From positions 80,960 to 144,959 of the forward strand of contig JAACJO010000044.1 in the NCBI GenBank assembly GCA_013368445.1: a stretch of 64,000 bases of DNA. The letters are read 5' to 3'. The DNA comes from Leucocoprinus leucothites (lineage: Eukaryota; Basidiomycota; Agaricomycetes; Agaricales; Agaricaceae). Under the pieces are notes generated by a model. That model was not told the origin of the DNA, ran no database searches, and saw only the letters and a list, made by a program, of their open reading frames with translations. This document shows positions 10,394-21,081 of the stretch, one piece after another (within the stretch, counting starts at the first letter, position 1; the number at the start of each line of letters is the position of its first letter). Made by a program: the position numbers and the translations under genes.

Positions 10394-12705
10394 TTTTTTT
10401 TTTTTTTTTTTTTTTAAATCAACGCAACCCCGGAGGGGTCGCAAATTTATAACGCGGTGCGCGATAGCAGTCTGCGCCCAACTACTACAACATGCAGAAA
10501 GTACCGCTACCAACTACACATCTACATAGCTAGGTATACATATACGAGTCCGAAGTCCGCTTAGTACAAACGATATCTTCACGCAGAGGTACATAGTTCG
10601 AAATGAAGGCATACTACAATACAAGTCGGGTTGTTCTGATTTACCGGCGGATGGAAAGTGCACGGCATGGACCTCGATGACCCACCACGCACAGCGCGGG
10701 GGCGGACAATGCGACCTGCAGGGAAGAGAACCCTACAGACGTGACCGAGCGGCATCGCGGCGATGGTTTTCAAGCCAAAGCCGGTCAAACCGGTGTCGCC
10801 AGAATGGGCACTTGCGATCATCAGCTGCATGCGACTTGGCGCAGTTGACGCACTTGATGTGAGGACAGGGATCCTCGGCGGCGGTGGGCGGGATAGGGGG
10901 TTTGGCTTTCGGACTCCTCTTACAACAGCTCGAGTGGGAGCGGTGGTTCTCAGTACGATGAGGACCGCCGCAAGCAGCGCATTGCAACGCACGGGCGCGG
11001 CACGATGAGGTAGAATGACCCCAGCGCCAGCAACACTGACACTGTGGACTGCCTGGGTGAGCGCGTGCAGCCCGGATGACAGACTGAACACCCTCAAAGT
11101 GGAGGTACTTGCCCAGGAGCTTCTTGGTGCTCGCTCCTGATTGAGAGTCCCAGAGGTCGAACCAGATGGTGGTGGTGTCGGCTCTGGTGGAATTGCGCAT
11201 AATGCGCATGGAGGAAACATCTGCGAAAATGTCCTTGAAGGCGGACAGTCGCATGCGGTCGGTCACGTGATTCGGTGTGATGCGGACACCATTCACGAAA
11301 TAAGGGAGGTCAAGGACCTTAAGGTAGGACCTCGACCTGGGGCGGCGCGTCTTGATTGCAAAGGGGGCGGTAAAGACAGAAGGGATGGAGGACTCAATGA
11401 CGTCACAGTCGGGGTCAGAGGGAACGGAGGAGGTGTGCAGCGTGATCGTGCTGTATGCCTTGGTGATGTTCTCCACACGCAAGATCGGCTTGGCGCGGGA
11501 GAGGGAGTCGTTGAGAAGGTGCATGGCCTTGTGATGGAGATAGGTGACCTCATCGGCACTGCCGACGAAGTCGAGGAAAAGTTGGCGGCGGGTGGGGCCC
11601 ACGGTTGTCATGCGCGGCTTCCAAGTGGCGGGAGCGGCAGCTTGGGCGGCCTGATGCATAGCGGTGATGCGATCAGGGTCGAGATCGGGGTGGGATTGCA
11701 CCAACTTGATGAGTGACGCAACCCCGGCGGGGCGGGCCACCTCGGCGAAGGATTTCTTGACTGAGGTGGGAGGAGGGGGCGCTTTGGCGGGCGCTCGCTG
11801 AGCTTGGCCATCAGACCTAACCCTAGCTTGGGGGGGGCCACTAGCGCGCGCTTTAGCAGGCGCTTGCTTGGGCGGTAAGGTGGGACGGGCCGGGGCAGGC
11901 CGACGATCCGAGGGAGTCTGTTTGGGCGCTTTGGGAGAGCCCATGTCAATATCACGTGGTTCTGCTTTGTCAGCGGATCCATGGATCGCCTCATGGGCGA
12001 TGCGCGTACGTTTAGGGTGGGCCCCCTCGACTCTGGTGGCACAGTCCCGAATGAAGTCCACAAATGTGTCCCATCCCTGGGCTCGCATTCGCTCGTTGGT
12101 GAGGGCCGTGTCACCTTGGCCCCGGTTGAAAACTTCCGCAACCAGTCCGACAAGAGTCGGAATGATCACGGCGGTGGTGGCCTCTGGAAGAGGGCCTGAG
12201 GGAATGTTCCCAATGAAGCGGGAGAAGAAACGAATCCCAGCAAGAGCCCGGGTCTCAACAGACTCCTCAGTTGACCCGGAGGAGACAGCGGACGGCGGTG
12301 CTGGGGGGGGAGAGCCTTCACGGGGTAGAACGTCTGTCCGCCGGCGGTGAAGGGTTTTGGGGATGGCGATGGAACGTCAGCCGCGGGAGCGACCACCGAC
12401 CGCGACGGAACGTCAGTGGCAGGCAGGGAAGAGGGTCCAGGCGACGAAACGTCAGCCTGGGGAGGTCCGAAGAACCCGCGAACATTGCGGGGGTCGTCGT
12501 AGGGGTCGAGATGTTCGTCCTCGGACATCTCGGCGATGTTGAGCTTGTCGGCGGAGGCCTCGGCAGACTCGGTAGATCGGCGGGGGGGGCCCTTAGATTT
12601 AGACTTTCGCTTGCCCATGTAGAATAGGCAGAGATACGATGTAAACTAGACGTCTTAAAACACACCAACGAATAGATAGTGGTGGTAAGAGGTCAAGGAG
12701 GGATG
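10394..12705 (-). mobile_element. ORF1-only LINE E3 (family A)
   Basis: This is a complete minus-strand family A element: 5' end at 12705 (CATCCCTCC on the minus strand), poly(A) near 10394-10416, tail hairpin 10424-10442. A perfect 15-bp TSD, AGACTCTGCTCTCTT, lies at 10379-10393 and 12706-12720, in copia coding sequence. It stands six bases from the 5' end of B2, so two LINEs landed almost at the same point of the copia gene. Confidence 0.92.
10733..12618 (-). pseudogene. Family A ORF1, one frameshift at a C run
   Basis: ATG 12618 (MGKRKSKSKG) to TAG at 10735-10733. The first frame (150 codons) leaves the true frame at a C run (G on the plus strand, 12302-12309, eight bases; ten in E2 and E5). 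A second open frame from 12169 runs 478 codons to the end without a stop. It covers the DUR-type linker, the shared ORF1 block and all three knuckles (CQCCWRWGHSTSSC, CAACGGPHRTENH, CVNCAKSHAADDRKC). It is the longest uninterrupted C-terminal part among the A copies. Only the C-run length separates it from a full ORF. Confidence 0.88.
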
Positions 12706-13448
12706 AGACTCTGCTCTCTTCTGGCACAGAACTCTCCACACTTGTTCCCACTCCTTCCCAGCAAGAGGAAATGCGATCCATTCCCTACCTCTCTGCTGTA
12801 GGCTCCCTGCAGTATCTAGCCACCATGACTTGCCCAGATATCACTTATGCAGTCTCCTACCTTGGGAGATTCAACCACAACCCTCATCCTGAGCACTGGG
12901 CTGCTGTGAAGTATCTCCTGCACTATCTGAAGGGCACAAGTGATTACAAGCTTGTTTACAAGGGCTGTGAAGCTGAGGAGCTCTTTCTGACCTACACAGA
13001 TGCTTCCCATGGTGGTTGTAAGCAAACTGGTTGCTCTACAGGTGGATATGTGACTCTGGTGTGTGGTGGAGCTATGGGATGGTCCTCCAAGTGTCAGCCC
13101 TTTGTTACTCTCTCTTCTACAGAGGCTGAGTATGTGGCTGCAGTTGAGGCTGGCAAGGAGATCATGTGGATGAGGAACATCCTGACAGAGTTTGGCTATT
13201 CCCCTTCCTATGCCTCCACTCTCCTGATTGACAACAAGTCTGGGATTGATGTTTCCAAGAATCCTGAGCATCATGGTTGCATGAAGCACCTGGATCTGCA
13301 GTTCTACTGGCTCCGGGATGCTGTACAGTCTGCTTTCATTGCTCCAGAGTACATCCCCACCAGCCAGAATGTGGCAGACTTGTTTACCAAAGCTGTTCAG
13401 CCCAAGATGGTGGAGTTTGCAGTTCCCATGCTAGGATTGACTCACTAG
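12706..13448 (+). pseudogene. Copia polyprotein C-terminus: RT end and RNase H
   Basis: The frame is open to TAG 13446-13448. The C-terminal RT connection (YLSAVGSLQYLATMTCPDI, YLGRF, WAAVKYLLHYLKGT) is followed by RNase H with the usual acidic residues in YTDASHGG, SSTEAEYVA and LIDNKSG, then the terminal NVADLFTKAV motif typical of Ty1/copia. No damage is visible in this piece. The gene is broken only by the LINE insertions B2 and E3 upstream. Gag, protease and integrase are not in the window. Confidence 0.92.
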
Positions 13449-13549
13449 AGAGTATAGGTGCTCCATCCCTCCTTGACCTCTTACCACCACTATCAAAAGT
13501 TGGTGTGTTATAAGAGGTCTAGTTTACATCATTATTCTACCTATTCTAC

Positions 13550-15227
13550 ATGGGTAAATGAAGATCCAAGTCTAACAAGCCTCCCCACCAAACAACCAAG
13601 TCCGCCGAAGCCTCTGCCGATGAGCTCAACATCACCGAGATGTCCAAGGATAAACATCTCGACCCCTATGATGACCCCTGCAATGTCCGCGGGTTCTTTG
13701 GTCCTCTCCAGGCTGACATTTTGTCGCCCGGTCCCTCTTCCCTGCCTGCTGCTGATGTTCCATTGTAGCCGGTAGCACCACTCATGGCTGACGTTCCATC
13801 GCCATCTTTTTTTTTTTTTTTTTTTTTTTAAATCAATGAATTTATATAGTAGTGCTCGATCGCAGTCCGCTTTCAACTAAATATTACAAACAGATGGTAC
13901 ACTACAGCAAGCTGGGGTACACGAAGCGGTCTCCAACCGCTTAAGACAGAGACTATACACGATTAGTCCAGCAACATAAGTAAGACTCGAAAGAGACTAT
14001 AGAACGAGGTGTCATACACAGAGATCGGTCTCAAAGGAAAAGAAAAGAGAAGAGATGAAAGAATATAGTTTACCTTCATTTGGTTCAGCGGGCACAGGAG
14101 CTTGAGGCGGCGGTGGACGCGTGTCGTGATTGGTAAAAGCAAAAGCGGCCGGGTTCTTTTTCAAGAACTCGACGAGGAACTCGTACTGAGGGAAAGCGCA
14201 TTGCACCCATTGAGTGCGAAAGGGATAGAGGGGGCAATAGCACAGGATATGATGTCGTGTTTCCAGACGATGGCCACAGCGACATGACTTGGGCTCGAGG
14301 GGGAAGAACCTCTTGCGATAGGCTCCAATAGGAGCATTTCCATCGCCATCTCCAAAGCCCTTCACTGCTGGTGGACAAATGTTCTACCCCGTAAAGAACC
14401 TACCCCCCCCCAGCACCGCTGTCCGCTGTCTCCTCCAGGTCAACTGAGGAGTCTGTTGAGACTCGGGCTCTTGCTGGGCTCTGCTACTTCACCCACTTTG
14501 TCGGGTCAGTCCCCCAAGGCCCCCTACCCGAGGCCACCATCACCGTACTTGCCCCAACCCTTGTTGGGCTTGTTGTGGAAGTCTTCAACCGTGGCCAAGG
14601 CGACATGGCCCTCACCAGCGAGCAAATGCGTGCCCAGGGATGGGACACATTTGCGAGTTTTGTCCAGGATTGTGCCACCAGAGTTCTGGAGGCCAGCCCT
14701 AATTGTATGTGCGTTGTCCATGAGGCAACCCATGGATCTGCTTTGTCAGCAGATCCACATGACATTGACATGGGCTCCCCCAAGGCACCCAAGAAAATGC
14801 CCAAGGCACTGCAGCCCGCCCCGGCCCGTTCCTCCCTACTGCCCAAGCCGGTGCCTGCGAAGGTGCACGCTAGTGGCAAAGCGCCCATTCAAGTGCCCCC
14901 TGCTCCTAAGGCTAGGTCTGATGGCCAAGCCTAGTGAGCGCCCATCCCACCCTCGGCGGCTAATAAGTCATTCACTGAGGTAGCCCATACCCTGGCGTCT
15001 GCGGCAGCACTTATCAAGCTAGCCCAGTCCCACCCCACCCTCAAGCCCGATCACATTGCTGCGATGCATCAGGCTGCCCTTGCTGATGCGCCTTCTGCGA
15101 AGAAGCCCCGCATGACCACATCAGGCCCCACCCGATGCCAACTCTTCCTCGATTTCACTGGCAGTGCTGGTGACATCACTTATCTCCACCACAAGGCCAT
15201 GCACCTTCTCAACAACTCCCTCACTCA
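13550..15227 (+). pseudogene. Family A ORF1, 5' two thirds (E4a), decayed
   Basis: ATG at 13550, but the fourth codon is TGA. Further stops follow (for example after ADVPL near 13768, and at 14932). The order matches other A ORF1s: DELNITEMSKDKHL, Pro-rich linker, a C run at 14403-14411, RGQGDMALTSEQMRAQGWDTF, and the shared MTTSGPTRCQLFLDF block. It lacks the knuckles because it ends where E4b begins. The sequence is closer to family C in its middle part (ALADAPSAKKPRMTTSGP) than E1-E3 are. Confidence 0.75.
13808..14337 (-). mobile_element. Short LINE fragment R (family B 3' end)
   Basis: 530-bp minus-strand insertion in E4a. It contains the last about 115 codons of family B ORF2 (KSCRCGHRLETRHHILCYCPLY zinc-binding end to DLCV stop at 14012-14014), the 3' UTR and a T run at 13808-13828 (the poly(A)). 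The 14-bp TSD TTCCATCGCCATCT is perfect (13794-13807, 14338-14351). Its 5' end is ATGCTCCTATTGGAGC, the same starting base as in Q. Confidence 0.92.
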
Positions 15228-15315
15228 TCCATCCCTCCTTGACCTCTTACCACCACCATCGAAAGTTGGTGTTTGATTAGATGTCTAGTTACACATCGTA
15301 TTCCACCTATTCTAC

Positions 15316-17174
15316 ATGGGTAAACGAAAGTCCAAAGCCAAATAGGCTGTATGCCAATCAACCAAATCCGCCAATGCCTCCAATGACGAGCTCAACATCG
15401 CCAAGATGTCCGAGGACGAACATCTCGACCCATACGACGACCCACGCAACGTCTGCGGCTTCTCTGGACCTCGGTCCATTCTCCCTGAGGCTGACCTTGA
15501 GTTGCCTCCTCGCCCGGTGCCTGGTGATGTTCCATCCCTCGCGCCTACTACTCAACCTCTGGTGGCCTTGAGCCCCGCAGGTCCTTCCACCACCACCCCA
15601 AGCGGCTCTATAGCACCCTGGGCTGGCCCCTCTGCTCCCTCTTCCATTGGACCTGACTTGGAGGAGGAGGCTACCGCCGCCTACGAAGGCCTTCGTCGAT
15701 TCGGGAGATGGTTCTCAAATCTTGATCCTGCCACCATCATGACTGAAATGGCCTGTCACTCATTCGCTCTCTATGTCTGTGGGAGCATGTGGGAATTCAG
15801 GAAGAGGGGCTGGGACGATACCCAGCTCACTCCAATGTTTCTAAAGCAGGGGTGGCCTATGGTCGACTCCTTCCTTCGCTCTGGGGGCTTTCCAACCGGC
15901 CCTAATCAACCACACGGTGACCATGAGTTGTCCCGCGGATCTGCTGACAAAGCAGGTCCACATGACATTAGTATGGGTGACCCTGAAGCGCCCAAACAAC
16001 CGCCCCCGGATCGTCGGCCCGTCCCACTCTACCGCCCAAGCAAGCGCCTGTTAAAGCGCGCGCTAGTGGCCCTTCCCAAGCTAAGGTTAGGTCTGATGGC
16101 CAAGCCCAGTGAGCGCCCACCAAAGCGCCCCCTCCTCCCACCTTGGTCAAGAAGTCCTTTGCCAAGGCGGCCCACCCCGCTGGGGTTATGTCACTCATTA
16201 AGTTGGCACAATCCCACCCTGATCTCGACCCTGATCGCATCACCGCTATGCATCAGGCCGCCCAAGCCGCTGCTCCCACCACTCAGAAGCCGCGCATGAC
16301 AACCACGGGCCCTACCCACCACCAACTCTTCCTTGACTTCATCGGCAGTGCCAATGAGGTCACCTATCTCCACCACAAGGCCATGCGCCTTCTCAACGAC
16401 TCCCTCTCCCGTGCCAAGTCGATCTTGCGTGTGGAGAACATCACCAAGGTGTACAGCATGATTGCGCTGCACACCTCTTCCATTCCCTCTGACATTGATT
16501 GCGACGTCATTGAGTCCTCCATTCCCTCTGTCTTCACCGCCCCCTTTGCAATTAAGACACGCCACCCCAGGTCAAGGTCCTACCTCAAGGTCCTCGATGT
16601 CCCTTACTTTGTGAATGGTGTCTGCATCACACCGAATCACGTGACTGACCACATGTGATTGTCCGCCTTCAAGGACATTTTCGCAGATGTTTCCTCCGTG
16701 CGCATTATGCGCAACTCCACCAGAGCCGACACCGCCACTGTCTGGTTCGACCTCTGGGACTCTCAATCAGGAGCGAGCACCAAGAAGCTCCTAGGCAAGT
16801 ACCTCCACTTCGAGGGTGTTCAGTCCATCATCTGGGCTGCACGCACTCACCCAGGCAGTCTGCAGTGTCAGCATTGCTGGCGCTGGGGGCATTCTACCTC
16901 ATTGTGCCGTGCCCGTGCGTTGCGATGCACTGCCTGCGGCAGTCCTCATTGTACTGAGAACCACCGCTCCCACTCGAGCTGTTGTAAGGGGAGTCCAAAG
17001 GCCAACCCCCCTATCCTGCCCACCACCGCCGAGGATCCCTGTCCTCACATCAAGTGCGTCAACTGTGCCAAGTCGCATGCAGCTGACGATTGCAAATGCC
17101 CATTCTGGCAACACCAGTTTGACTAGCTTTGGCTTGAAAACCATCGTCGCGATGCCGCTCAGTTGCGTCTGTAG
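15316..17174 (+). pseudogene. Family A ORF1 (E4b), decayed, plus solo LTR downstream
   Basis: ATG 15316 to TAG 17172-17174. A TAG occurs early, after MGKRKSKAK. The main open piece (15406-16299) has the E1-type N-terminal third (VGPDLEEE-like, GLRRFGRWFSNLDP, YVCGSMWEFRKRGW). The RRM-like and knuckle parts follow with further stops (near 16112, 16656-16658 and 17124-17126) and at least one frame change. Knuckles are still readable: CQHCWRWGHSTSLC, CTACGSPHCTENH, CVNCAKSHAADDCKC. Most differences from E2/E3 are C/T and G/A changes. Confidence 0.8.
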
Positions 17175-17225
17175 GGTTCTCTTCCCTATAGGTCACATTG
17201 TCTGCCCCCACACTGTGCATGGTGG

Positions 17226-17452
17226 TGTTAGAATGTAAAATGATAGAGAGTAGAGGATGATAAGAGAGTAGAGGAAAGCTCAGACACTGACACTGACACA
17301 CACACAAAAGTGGGGAAGAAGATTATAGATTGGGAGGCTGAGGCCCTCCTTATATACCTAGCTACATGGTCTGTGCGCAGTATGGTCATGTGACTACAAC
17401 TATCCCCATTTAGACAAAGGGGGGTGAGGCTGAAGCTGGTCATAATCTAACA
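17226..17452 (-). repeat. Solo LTR (copia-type), 227 bp
   Basis: Begins TGTTAGA and ends TCTAACA, a perfect 7-bp terminal inverted repeat. A 5-bp duplication, GGTGG (17221-17225 and 17453-17457), flanks it in the 3' UTR of E4b. The 5-bp TSD and TG...CA ends identify an LTR left after LTR-LTR recombination. On the minus strand a TATATAAGG box lies mid-element, which gives the orientation. It differs in sequence from the copia LTR at 17803. Confidence 0.85.
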
Positions 17453-17802
17453 GGTGGGCCCTGGAGATCCATGCCATGCACTTCCATCTGCCGGTAAAAC
17501 AGAACAGCCCAACTTGTATTGTAGTATGCTTTCATTTCGAACTATGTACCACTGTGTGAAGATATCATTTGTACTAGGCAGACTTCGGACTTGTATATGT
17601 ATTCCTAGCTATGTAGATGTGTAGTTGGTAGCGGTACTTTCTGCATGTTGTAGTAGTTGGGCGCAGACTGCTATCGCGCACCGCGTTATAAATTTGGACC
17701 CCTTCGGGGTCCACTGACCTTAAAAAAAAAAAAAAAAAAAAAAAAAGAGAGTATAGGTGTCGATTTTGGTGGTTCCACTGGCTATGTGTCAGATGTGCTC
17801 TG

Positions 17803-18053
17803 TGTTAGATATGCTCTGGACAGTCTACAAGTATTTGTGATTGATTTGTTGATGTATGAACTTAGAGTTAATGCAGAGCTTGCTTAGTCAGTTGTAAATC
17901 ACCTGACTAGATGTTCAACTCTCCTGTGGACACTTTCTTGACTCTCAGTCATTTACAGTTGTCCACAGATTCCTGTGTGAGTTGTGAGCTTCCTGGGCAA
18001 TTTCTCTGGTTTTTAGGACCTCCTATATGTCCCCTGTGCGTCACCTTCTAACA
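17803..18053 (+). repeat. 3' LTR of the Ty1/copia element
   Basis: Starts TGTTAGATATGCTC and ends CACCTTCTAACA, with terminal inverted repeat TGTTAGA/TCTAACA. It closes the copia element, since B4 sequence starts at the next base. A close copy is at 37758-38059. The similarity of the two copies extends leftward past TGTTAG to TGTCAGATG (17787), so the LTR may begin at 17787 instead. The outer boundary at 18053 is firm because ORF2 of B4 (codons SDAHDA) begins there. Confidence 0.82.
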
Positions 18054-20524
18054 GCGTCATGGGCATCGGATAGGAATGTGTTCCACATAAACTGGGTGGA
18101 TTGACCTATAAGGGAATGAGAGAAGAAGTTCATGAGTTCTGGGGCGAACCCCTGGTGTTGTAGGATGTTAGTAAGAATCTCATAGTTCAGGGAGGGGAAG
18201 AATTGGGTGATATCGAAGGCACAAACACTAGTGATCATACCTTTAGCCCATCCAGCTTGAATAATGTGGGTAAGGAATACTCCTGCATCCTCGGTAGAAC
18301 ATTGGATCACTCCACCCATTTGGTTGAGGTGAAGAACTTCTAGAGATACTGTTTCATACTGCATGCATTACGCGATCATCTTCTTGATTAGTTTTCCTAG
18401 AGTGTTTAGTAGGACAATAGGACAAAATGCTTTTGGGGTATCATAGGCCGGTTTATTCGGCTTAGGTATGATGATAGAGACCAAGTCCTTGAAGTGACTC
18501 GGCCAATGAGAGAGACGTATGCACACATTAGCAATAAGTAATATGTTCTTGAGGCAATCGTTATGAGCAACAATAGACTTCAGATGTCTCCAGGAGATGT
18601 GATCAGGCCCGGGTGCTGAGGAGTTAGTACATGAAGAGAGAGATTCAGTGAGTTCGAGGGTGGAGAAATTAGCCCAGGAGCAGGTAGGGAGGGATTTCAT
18701 TTCATTTAAAATGTTAGGGCTTACCAGTTGACCGGATGCTGAATTATATGATGAATGGAGTGCATTCCACAAGTCCGGGAGATCATTGCAGGGTCGCCCT
18801 TGATAGCGAATGCCCTCGATGGCAGGGAGTTTGCGTTGTTTGACCCATTCCATGAGATCCCAGGGTCGTTTGTTGGTTGATGCGATCTCATGAATGCATT
18901 TGTCAAAGAAAGAACATTTGGTGGCTTGAGTAGCTGCTCTGAATGCCTGCCAATCTTTGTGATCCTTTGTTCTTCTGTAAGTGAGAAGAGTCTCGGAACA
19001 GTGGGGGGACCACCATTCCTTCGACCTGTTAGTAATCCATACAGTTTTAGAGTTCGTATTCCACAATTCAGAGAAGATTTGAGAGATAGAGTCAGAGATA
19101 TTGTTCAGACAAGCAGTAGACTGAATGTTTGAACAATCAAGAGCCACGCTCCTATTGGAGCTTATCACGAGAGGTTCTTCCCCCTCAAGCACAAGTCCTG
19201 TTGTTGTGGCCATCACCTGGAAACATGCCATCATATCCTGTGTTACTGCCCCCTCTATCCCTTCCGCACTCAATAGGTACAATGTGCTTTTCCTCAGTAC
19301 GAGTTCCTCGTCGAGTTCTTGAAAAAGAACCCGGCCACTTTTGCCTTCACCAATTATGACATCTGTCCACCACTGCCTCAAGCTCCTGTGCCCACCAAAC
19401 CAAATGAAGGTGAACTATATTCTTTCATTTCATCTCTTCTCTTTTCCTTTGAGTCCGATCTCTGTGTATGACACCTTGTTCAATAGTCTCTACTGAGTCT
19501 TATCTATGTTGCTGGACTAATCGTGTATAGTCTCTGTCTTAAGTGGTCTTCGACTGCTTCGTGTACCCCAGCTTGCTGTAGTGTACCATCTGTTTGTACT
19601 ATTTAGTTGAAAGCAGACTGCAATTGAGCACTGCTATATAAATTCATTGATTTTTTTAAAAAAATAAAAAATAAAAAATAAAAAATCAAGAGCCGCTAGA
19701 TACTCTGAGACCTGGGAAATGAAAGTGGTCTCTTCATCACTATCTTTTGGCAGTACACGTTTTTTATAATTAATATAATCTGGGCAAATTGGAAGGTCAA
19801 TAATCAAAGGAGCATGATCCGAAGGTAGTCTCGAATTAACATCAATGATGTGGGGAGTAGAGTTATTGGCACAGAATATTAGATCAATAACCGAGTTGTC
19901 ATGATCTCTTATGGGAGAAAAATGGGTTGGAGAGAAGTTAGTCAGTGTAGACCTTGTAAGATTGAAGCATTCCACTAGCTCTGTTAGAGTTATGGCGGAT
20001 TGAGGGGTGTGGGATACTGAGGGATCCCACTCTGGAGAGTGACAGTTAAAGTTGCCTCCCATATATATGATATTTGGGATGTCAATGAAGTTCGATGAGA
20101 GAAAGTTGATCGCCAACAAGGATGAGTCAGAATATATGTTTAGCAGATGGATATAGTTACTCTGGTTGAATAGTCCCAAGATTTGTATGTCATGATGGTT
20201 GACCTACTCCTGTCGAAGGATGGGTCTCATGCAAAGTAGTTGTCTGTGAACATAAGTCAGAGTATGGAGTCGAGGGTTGTTAGGCTTAGTAGAGCGGACC
20301 ATACACAGCCACTCAGGGTGAAGAGGAGCACCTATGACATCGTCCCCTTCAGGGCTAGTCATAGAAGGTGCTTTTCGGATATGATTCCAAGGAGGTTCCT
20401 GTAGAAAAAAGATGTCGAAGTCCAACTTTTTGGACTCAAGAATAGTGTCAACCAGGGCATAAGATCATCCCATGTCTTGCGAATAGATATGAACAGAAGA
20501 AATAGGATTGTTCTTACCAGACAT
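18054..20524 (-). pseudogene. Family B ORF2: endonuclease and RT (interrupted by Q)
   Basis: ATG 20524. Endonuclease: FLQEPPW, GGNFNC, SDHAPL. A linker follows, with KEWWSPHCSETLLTYRR. The RT part has SAPGPDHISWRHLKS, a PIVLLNTLGKLI block and motif A CAFDITQFFPSLN (catalytic Asp kept), down to SDAHDA at 18054 where copia is inserted. RT motifs B and C would follow off-window. Damage: a TGA/TAG near 20468 and 20208, a stop near 18365, and the insertion Q. This is the only copy in the window that keeps the full endonuclease-to-RT linker; P and B3 have deletions there. Confidence 0.88.
19146..19683 (+). mobile_element. Short LINE fragment Q (family B 3' end)
   Basis: About 538 bp, plus strand, inserted in ORF2 of B4. 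It starts ACGCTCCTATTGGAGC, covers the C-terminal zinc-binding tail of ORF2 (HHILCYCPLY to DLCV stop at 19468-19470) and the 3' UTR, and ends in an A-rich tail of repeated AAAAAT units. TSD AATCAAGAGCC at 19135-19145 and 19684-19694. It has the same content and the same 5' start as R on a different target. Confidence 0.9.
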
Positions 20525-21081
20525 ATTTAAACTGCAACTCCACTGCCAGAGTGATTGGAATTAGCGCAGACAGCACGTGCAGTGCGTGACTCGGCAGCTT
20601 TGTTAGAGTGCCAGGTCCAGTCGAACATGTTTCTCCAAAATGGACATTTGGTGTCATTAGCATGATGATCGCCTTTGCAATTAAGGCACTTGAAGTTCTC
20701 GAGGTGAGAACATGGGGTGCCATCAGGAGTGGTGTTACGAGGGGGGTTTGATTTAGGATTGGCCTTGCAACACCAGGCCATGGATTGGTAGTTCTCAACA
20801 CGATGAGGGCCACTACAAATTTGACAGCGTATGCTAAGGGCATGGCATGCATGAGTGGGGTGACCCCACTGCCAGCAATTCCTACACTGTGCCACACCCG
20901 GATGCATACTGGTTGCACGGATGGTGCCGATATGATGACCAAAGTTGATAGTTTGGTTGACCAATATCTTGGCCTTGGTACCATTTTGGGAGTCCCAGAT
21001 GTCAAACCACACCACAGCCATGTCAGACTTAGAGGAAGCTTTCATGATGCAAGGATGAGCAGCAAGGATAACATTCTCGAA

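Larger units (their letters stand above)
13464..17745 (+). mobile_element. Composite ORF1-only LINE E4 (E4a fused to E4b, family A)
   Basis: Two family A 5' ends occur in the same orientation (13464 and about 15228), but there is only one poly(A) tail, ending at 17745. One TSD, AGAGAGTATAGGTG at 13447-13460 and 17746-17759, flanks the whole unit. E4a is cut after the codons for NNSLTH and E4b follows at once. Three extra bases (CTC, 13461-13463) precede E4a. E4b ends with the variant hairpin TGGACCCC-TTC-GGGGTCCA (17695-17713). Later insertions are R (13808-14337) and a solo LTR (17226-17452). Confidence 0.85.
10374..18053 (+). mobile_element. Ty1/copia element, 3' part, heavily interrupted
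   Basis: Visible copia pieces are 10374-10393, 12706-13460 (RNase H end of pol) and 17760-18053 (3' end and LTR). B2, E3 and the composite E4 lie between them. The 5' part is left of the window, because B2 and B1 run off that edge. The element is itself inserted in ORF2 of the minus-strand B4, whose sequence resumes at 18054. Continuity is shown by reading frame: the codons M-K-T-L-L-S-S-G run from 10374 across the E3 insertion into 12721. Confidence 0.85.
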
